Notes under the pieces: generated by a model
The model's database searches: none
What the model saw: only the letters and a program-made list of their open reading frames with translations
Told to the model about the DNA's origin: nothing
NCBI GenBank assembly: GCA_033398695.1
Contig: CM065819.1
Span: 2,033,501 to 2,097,500, forward strand
Direction: 5' to 3'
DNA: 64,000 nt
From: Orobanche coerulescens
Lineage: Eukaryota > Streptophyta > Magnoliopsida > Lamiales > Orobanchaceae
Program-made: the position numbers and the translations under genes
Shown here: positions 57,702-64,000 of the stretch, piece after piece
Position numbering within the stretch: position 1 is the stretch's first letter
Layout of the letters: every line of letters begins with the position of its first letter

Positions 57702-60700
57702 TGTAACACCCCCAATCCGCTCAGGGATATTACACGACGTAAAACCTTTCCTCAAGGATCTACCAGGCTGGTAACTACATAGAACATCTCAACAATGCCT
57801 TCAAGGCTAAAATGACTCAGTAGACCAACTTGGTCTTTCAATAAATACATACAACTCAAACTCATTACATGCCCACGCAGGGGTCGAATACAACATACTC
57901 CCGTACAACGGGAAAATATACAGCAGCGGAAAATAAACTATAACTAAACCAATGACATCATACGGATCCTCGTGTGATTAGTATCGTTCATATTTAATCA
58001 TCTTTCATGCCGACCCTGTGTTATGCTCCCAAACCTGAATGCAAAAACAGACATCCACCCCCCGAACACTCGGGGGTTAGCAAAACTCCACTATTTTGCT
58101 AGTGCAAGAACAAAGTGCAAATACGAGCCATACAATTCACATTCCACGAATACCAATAACCAGGAATCCTCAAAGATCCAAACGTAACGAAAAGTACTTC
58201 CCGAGGCAAGAGTTTAGGTAAAACATTCCAAAACCGAAAAATCATAAATCAAGGGAAACAATTTATAAAACAGTTTAAAATGCCATCGGGAGTTTTAATA
58301 GAAAACAATTTAGGATTTACCGAATCCTTCTCTTTCCAAAATCAACAGGGGTTACAGCCCAAAGGTTTTATTTTCACAAATGAAATCAACAACAATACAC
58401 AGGGTTAAAACTCCCGTCACGCATCCTCGACGGACATAAAATACACACGCACCCGTGAAGTTTCACTCGTGAATCCAGGGCGAAACCATTGGACTCCCTC
58501 CATGGCCCCGTCGAATCCTCCCGAGGTGAGCAAACACATTCACAAAACATACACACCAACCTGTGAAGTTTTTACTCGTGAACCCAGAGTGAAGTCATAG
58601 ATTCCCCCGAGGCCCCGTCGGACCCTCCCGAGGTGAGTAAAATATATTCACTAAACATACACACCAACCTGTGAAGTTTATACTGGTGAACCCAGAGTGA
58701 AGTCATAGATTCCCCCGAGGCCCCGTCGGACCCTCCCGAGGTGAGTAAAATACATTCACTAAACATACACACCAACCTGTGAAGTTTTTACTCGTGAACC
58801 CAGAGTGAAGTCATAGATTCCCCCGAGGCCCCGTCGGACCCTCTCGAGGTGAGTAAAATACATTCACTAAACATACACACCAACCTGGGAAGTTTTTACT
58901 CGTGAACCCAGAGTGAAGTCAGAGATTCCACCGAGGCCCCGTCGGACCCTCCCGAGGTGAGTAAAATACATTCACTAAACATACACGCACAGGCATCGCC
59001 TACGATCGGTACGAAGCCACAAATCCCACCCGAGGCCACGAAGGACCCTCCCGAGCTGGCTAGCGAAATAATCATGCACAAATAACATATCACACCAAGG
59101 ATATCCGAACAATTCACCCAGAGGCATCAAACACTTATCAAAACACCACGTCAAACCATAATGCACCGAAAAGAGATAATATACGTACACACGCATTATC
59201 AAGCGCAACATCAACACCAAACATATCCAAAGGATTCACGTAGTCACTTACAACCCACACAATTTACAAAACACACGTGTTTTGAAAGTGAGCCTTTAAC
59301 GAGGCTAGCCGAATCTTTTGATAACTCATTTCAAACAAACAAACAAGCATACCAAGACGATCACCAATCATCATATCCATAAAACAAGAAATGTATGGAC
59401 AAGGTACTTGCCTCGAATAAGAACAACACGGAGAATCGACCGAAGTAGGTTGGCACGAACCGACTACGAACCCGCCGACTCCACCGAATGCCAACTCGCG
59501 ATAATACACTACGAAGGACAATAACAACACTGAAATGAATTCCATATCATGACATAAAGCCGTTGAATTCAAAGAACAAATGACGAAAGTTCAAGTGTTT
59601 CCCCCAAAACGGCCAAGAACACGATTCGTCCCGTCAAAACACGAAAACGGAATTCGAAGTCGAAATATAGATATACAATCCATAGAATATGCTTAACAAC
59701 ATCATTTAACCACAATCGATCCATCAAAAACCGATGGAAAACGAGATCGAGAACAAATCCCCCAAAAAGTTGATTCGAAGGGAAATCAAGAAATATACTT
59801 CGATTCGACGAAGAACAATGGATTAAATGATGTTAAACACAAGAATACTACCAAGATTAATCATACCCATCATGAATTAATCAACAATACGGAACGAATC
59901 GGACAAAAACGCAAAAATCCCAAAATTCAAGAAACGAGGGTTCTAAGAAGAGATTACCTTGATTCGCTGGATCAAAGGATGATATAGAATGATCAATCAA
60001 TGATATGAACTCAAGAACTTCATGGATTTGTTGTTCAACAACATGGCTCCATGTTAACCACACCCCCAGTCGCGGAAGAGAAGGAAAAGAATGAGAAAAT
60101 GGGTGAAAAACCCGTCTGCTCGATCATATATACTGCCTGGCCGACGCACGAGGTGCACGCACGAGCGCCGGCCGCGGCGCTCGGTCGCGGCGCGCCACCG
60201 CCGCCCAATCGCCGACGCACGAGCATCGGGCACGAGCACTTGGTCGTGCGTGTGCGGTGGCCGCATGAGTACCGGATCGCGGCGCGCCGCGGTGTCCTCG
60301 TGACGCGGGTCGGCCAAAGGCCTAGCCGCCAAGACTCGACGACTCGAATTCCCGAAAACGCACGAAACAAACACGACGAAATGCTCTCGGACAAAAAATC
60401 GATTCGAAAATAAATACCATGCAACAATTAATCGCACGCGACTATGAAAATGGTCAAAACAACAAATACGAATAAGGATACCCCCAAGTTTGGGTAAATT
60501 ACAAAATGGCCCAAAACGCCCGAAAATCACGATGCGTGATCGAATAACCAAACTGAAGTTCACAACACGTCTAACAAAATTAAACGGACTTACGGGAAAC
60601 TCGAAACAGCAGTTTCGAATGAGATTCGCAAGAATCGAACTCAAGTGCGGAAAAGTCGCCAAAAAGCACGGAACTCAACAAAACGACACTAAAACAAACT

Positions 60701-60821
60701 CAGATGACAAAAAGTGTAGAATTAATCATTCTCGGAATGATGAAACTGTCATGAGTGAGTCGTCAAAATGGACTTTCGTCGAAAAAAAGAAATTACGGAA
60801 ATCGAAATTATGGGTATTACA
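57702..60821 (-). repeat. D2 5' LTR
   Basis: It is homologous to 49032-52185. The 108-bp array is at 58440-58990, the palindromic cluster at 60140-60310 and the TATATATG box at about 60124-60133. The LTRs are very similar apart from the palindromic cluster. Confidence 0.9.
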
Positions 60822-61072
60822 CATCGGTCCTCAACCGTCCTGCCAGTATTAATATTCTGCACCACTTGTACCAGTTGGTGCACTTGCGTTACGACTTGTT
60901 GAAGAACGTTAGGCACTTCGGCCTCCGAGCCTCCATCTGAACCTCCCGAAGGGATCAGGTTTGACCTAGTCGCAGAACGAGATGCCGATTCTGAAACGGA
61001 TCTCTCGGACTCAGATGCTACTACTATGCCACGGCCTCGGCCGCGTTGGCGGTTAGTTCTACCTCTCGGCAT
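60822..61072 (-). pseudogene. Element E gag, N-terminal piece
   Basis: ATG at 61070-61072 opens MPRGRTNRQRGRGRG, then a serine/glutamate-rich stretch (VVASESERSVSES) and VPNVLQQVVTQVHQLVQVVQ, matching the Gag N-terminus of element C. It ends at the D2 insertion, and the remainder is at 48628-49031. Reading frame and spacing agree across the insertion. Confidence 0.9.
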
Positions 61073-61305
61073 ACTGAAGAATAAGAATGATTCAACAAGG
61101 AAACAGTTACAATAATAAATTGCACAATGACAAGGAGAAGTACTTCTGAAGGAAAGAAACAACCAGCATCCGAAGAGTCTTCCAGCACAGGCAACACAGG
61201 GTGGTAGCATGCCAATGATATCGTAGACAACAACTGACTCAATTTAACAGACACAAAACACCGACAGCCTAGGTATCCATAAACCTAAGATCTGATACCA
61301 TATTC
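61073..61305 (-). other. Element E leader with primer-binding site
   Basis: The complement of 61289-61301 reads ATGGTATCAGATC, a tRNA-Met-type primer-binding site with one change, followed by a leader of about 220 bp before the gag ATG. This leader is much shorter than in C and D. Confidence 0.8.
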
Positions 61306-61460
61306 TGTAACACCCCTGTGATTTACAAGAATATTACAGCGCCGTAGATACTTTTTGGAGAATCTACCAGGCTTGGACTAACGTAAGAACTCATTTAGTT
61401 TTACAAACCACAACTTTATTCTTTTATTAAACAAACCAACTTCAAAATGACATACAACAC
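61306..61460 (-). repeat. Element E 5' LTR, 3' end only
   Basis: It begins TGTAACACCCC on the plus strand and carries the U5 hairpin sequence near 61343-61368, with a weaker stem. It is cut at 61461 by element F. Confidence 0.75.
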
Positions 61461-61869
61461 TGTTGCTACCCAAAATATTATCCGGAGATAGATATTGCTG
61501 GAATGGATGGAGAGCAAACAAATGCGAGAACACTTTCATGGGAAAAGTAAAAACACAAGATTTGTCGGGGTTGTTAGTCCCGGGCTTGAATGCTCTCGCG
61601 AGATGTTATTAATAAGAATACGTTTGAGTATAAATATTAATGTGAGAATGCGATTACAATGAGTGTAAAAGATCCTATTTATCTAGCTCTTGAGCGAAGC
61701 TTTGCCTGATTCGTCTCTGCCGACCGTCTTTCGTGTAAGAGGTGCTGAGAGAGAAGAAAGGCCGAGAGATAACTGTTGCCAAGAGTAAGAAAGCCAAGTT
61801 GCGGGAAAATCCAGAAGAAGTGGCCAAATGCAGGAGGCCTTCTATTTATAGGAGCTGAGATGCTCTGTT

Positions 61870-62515
61870 TACTGGCGGGCGATCGCCTTTTATGTAATAT
61901 AATAAGGGGCGATCATCTTTATGTCACATGGGCTGTATGCCTTAAAGCCTGCGGCTGCTGCTTGGCAGCCAGCTGTACGGTCCACTGAGGAGCCGGCACG
62001 CATCCTGAGTTGCTGTCACGGGTGGTCCCACAGTACACCTTTCGGCGGGCCTGTTGGTTGGTGGAAAGATGCTGACAGGCTGTGGTCAATGATCCATGTG
62101 TTGTGGCGCCTTTTCCGGATCTGCATTTGGGCTCTTGCTTTGCGCATCGGCCCTTGCCGACTGGACGATCGATGGCTTCGCGTGGCATGAGGTGGTCGTC
62201 ATTTGGTCGGTCGCTAGGAGTCGATCGCCAAGTACCGATAGACGATCCCCTTAGATGTCGATCGCTCGGCACTGGGACTTGTCCTGGGACCTTTGGTCGG
62301 CCAACCTGCCTTGGCTGCTGGGCTCTAGCTCGGTCGCCCGGTCTCTGAGGCGATCGCCTGTTGAGACGTATAAATCTCGACACAACAATTGCCCCCCAGC
62401 TCGCTCTGATGTTGGAGACATGGGGTGAGGTGGTTCTTGCTGGAGATCGTGTAGGATGAAGACGGGCGATCTGTAGAGCGGGCTTTGGTTTCGGATTTGG
62501 GCGATCTGATCGATT
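61870..62515. repeat. GGCGATCGCC palindrome copies in and beside F LTR
   Basis: GGCGATCGCC and one-base variants occur near 61877, 61912, 62225, 62262 and 62342, and further half-copies (GGGCGATC) near 62463 and 62499. They lie upstream of the F TATA box in minus-strand sense but are more dispersed than in the other LTRs. Confidence 0.55.
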
Positions 62516-62689
62516 GGCTAGCTATCTTCGGTCTTGTACCTGCAATAAACAATTTTGCCGATCCCTCGTAGAGAGCTGATTGCTTCGTCGTTGAGGAATC
62601 GTGCACAGTCGCGGAGTTCGATGGACCGACTCCATGACCATGTCTTATGCGCGAGCGACATTGTCTATCTCATGACTCATTTTATTGTG

Positions 62690-63185
62690 AGGGTCCTCTG
62701 TTAGGCTGCGCCTCGCCTCATATTTAAACGAAGGGCGTGCGGTCTTGGTCTAGAGGAGTCCTTGCGCGGGGCGTCGTAGGATGAATCGACTCCACGTCCG
62801 CGGCAATTTAGCTCTTTTCTACCTCAGATCGTCATGTTAGATGGCAATCCTCGACGGTATACGTTGAGACGGGGGTAGTGACACGTCGCATTGTCCAGGT
62901 TCACCATGTTAGATGATGAACCTTTGAGGGCGGGCGATCGTGTCCACTGATTTGCTTGGAGGGTCCTTCGACTACGCCCGCCTCGTATTTAAACGAAGGG
63001 CGAGCGATCTCAGCCCAAAGGAACCTTGCATGGACTAAGCAGTCGTTTCCATCGACCAACAGGACCACGGCTGCACTCTTCCACCTCAGATCGTCATGTC
63101 AAATGCCGACCTTCGACGGTGTACGTTGTGCGGTGGAGGCGATCTCGTGCCTTAGTCCAACATGTTAGATGATAAAGTGTAGATG
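62690..63185. repeat. Tandem duplication, 265-bp unit, in F interior
   Basis: Two copies share TATTTAAACGAAGGGCG (62721 and 62986), CCTCAGATCGTCATGT, a CTCGACGGTATACGTTG or TTCGACGGTGTACGTTG segment, and CATGTTAGATGAT. They are clearly diverged, so the duplication is not recent. No coding potential. Confidence 0.8.
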
Positions 63186-63449
63186 GCGAGTGAGTCCTCC
63201 AGTTTTGGTGATGTTGCTTGATATCAGGGATTGGGCTGGAAGACTGGAGATCGTCGTTCGGGCGCCTATAAGCAGTCTCTGATTGATAAATGCAAACAAC
63301 CTCCAAAAAATACTCGAGTGTTGGAAGAACTGACACTGCCTCTGACTAAGATTGATACATCTAGACCTTCTTTGACACCACTCAAGAGATTCACTTGACC
63401 TACTCAATGAGGTGGTATAGAAAATGGAGAGATATCACAAACTGTAATT

Positions 63450-63779
63450 ATGAAGTCATATAGTCCTCACGTTTTCAACCTCTTGGTTAAGGTTGGGTAC
63501 GATCCACAGGGAAGCTCAACGTCGAAGGACACATCCCACGAACTTATTAAGGAATTCAGACATAATATTACTCAAAAAATATTAAGGAAAAGCATTTGTG
63601 TCGCTAAGGGTACAAAGAATGGCCTGAGATATACCCATCACAGTCCAATTCGCATCGCAATTAGAGGAGCAAATACAAATTATATTACTGGAGATGAATC
63701 TTCGAGAACTGAAGATGTATTTGATGTGAATGGCAGGAAAATGACGAATTTTAGTCTTTCAAAGATTAGGGCCGCATAA
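63450..63779 (+). pseudogene. Retroelement polyprotein fragment with G-patch-like region
   Basis: An open stretch of 109 codons has LLVKVGYDPQ, later KNGLRYTHHSPIRIAIRGAN, then VFDVNGRK. This order (LLxKAGYD, GLGYxPxxPVRI, VFDR) is familiar from a region of plant Ty3/gypsy polyproteins before the protease. The usual GLGY is GLRY here. It runs opposite to element F, so it is either a separate nested fragment or a sign that F's boundaries are more complex. No complete domain is present. Confidence 0.5.
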
Positions 63780-64000
63780 AAAAATAACCACAAAAAACTA
63801 GGAGTTACGAAGCTTCCAAACTTTCCCAAACTTCGAAGCTTGATCCCATCTCGTATGAAGCGGAAAACTACCTTGATTAAACCACACTGAAGAGTGTCAA
63901 AGGTTAAGATACAAATAATTATCTACACACAGGATGAGAAATATGATAATAGGGAATAAATGGCTTTGTCAAACTTCATCGATACTCAAAGTACTCGACA

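Larger units (their letters stand above)
49032..60821 (-). mobile_element. Element D2: non-autonomous LTR element inside E gag, carrying a solo LTR
   Basis: The LTRs are 49032-52185 and 57702-60821 (3,154 and 3,120 bp). The target-site duplication is CATCG (49027-49031 and 60822-60826). The primer-binding site is the complement of 57686-57698 and the purine tract the complement of 52186-52203. Without the nested solo LTR the interior is about 2.5 kb and collinear with D1. Confidence 0.93.
61461..64000 (-). mobile_element. Element F: LTR element, 3' LTR and part of interior
   Basis: 61461-62389 begins TGTTG and ends CAACA, like a complete LTR of 929 bp. It has a very good TATA box, CTATAAATAGAAGG, on the minus strand (about 61840-61855). 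The complement of 62390-62404 is a GGGGGGCAAT purine tract, so F reads on the minus strand with its interior to the right. Its 5' end is outside the window, so no target-site duplication can be checked. The superfamily is not determined. Confidence 0.6.

Noticed and set aside
45163..61460. One composite element with 45163-46769 and 61306-61460 as its two LTRs
   Set aside because: The two LTR ends differ (TGTAACTATCGC versus TGTAACACCCCTG, with only the latter carrying the U5 hairpin), so they belong to different lineages.

Overview
This window looks like plant nuclear DNA, most likely eudicot pericentromeric or intergenic heterochromatin. It contains no intact host gene. Almost all of it is nested LTR retrotransposons, mostly one Ty3/gypsy chromovirus (Tekay/Del-like) lineage and its non-autonomous relatives. 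The evidence is long LTRs bounded by TGTAATA...TGTTACA, primer-binding sites complementary to the initiator tRNA-Met 3' end, purine-rich tracts before the 3' LTRs, 5-bp target-site duplications, gag zinc knuckles, RT/RNase H/integrase motifs and a C-terminal chromodomain. One LTR belongs to a Tat/Athila-like lineage. I could not identify the species.

Layout. 1-2282 is AT-rich and probably a decayed retroelement. Element A1 (autonomous type, minus strand) starts at 2283. Its 3' LTR is split by element B (3209-29545, duplication GGTTG) and resumes at 29546-30920, followed by a decayed pol up to 34031. B is non-autonomous and was itself hit by D1 (6343-15174, ATATC, non-autonomous) and by A2 (17081-26675, CTCAT, autonomous type with gag-pol-chromodomain but many frame breaks). 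At 34032 A1 is interrupted by element C (plus strand), which has a gag but no pol (TR-GAG type) and is arranged LTR-internal-LTR-internal. C is cut at 45163 by the 3' LTR and 3' flank of a Tat/Athila-like element. A last-exon-like fragment of a LOG cytokinin-activating enzyme lies next to that element. Element E has its gag split by D2 (49032-60821, CATCG), and D2 holds a solo LTR in the opposite orientation (53492-56468, GGCTC). The right end carries E's 5' LTR, cut by element F (61461 to the window end).

Relative order from nesting: A1, then B, then D1 and A2; A1, then C; E, then D2, then the solo LTR. The non-autonomous B, C and D elements share tRNA-Met priming, LTR termini and purine tracts with A, so they were plausibly mobilised by A-type proteins (inference).

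The most interesting signals are non-coding. (1) Almost every LTR carries a cluster of CpG-rich 10-14-bp palindromes next to its TATA box, but the palindrome differs between families, and one palindrome also appears in the unrelated Tat/Athila-like LTR. (2) A U5 hairpin just before the primer-binding site is preserved by compensatory and wobble changes across families. (3) A second LTR hairpin shows a compensatory C-G to U-A change. (4) A GC-type splice-donor-like motif is conserved in all the long LTRs. Separately, mismatches between A2's two LTRs cluster at CAG/CTG, which suggests consensus-sequence error in this assembly.
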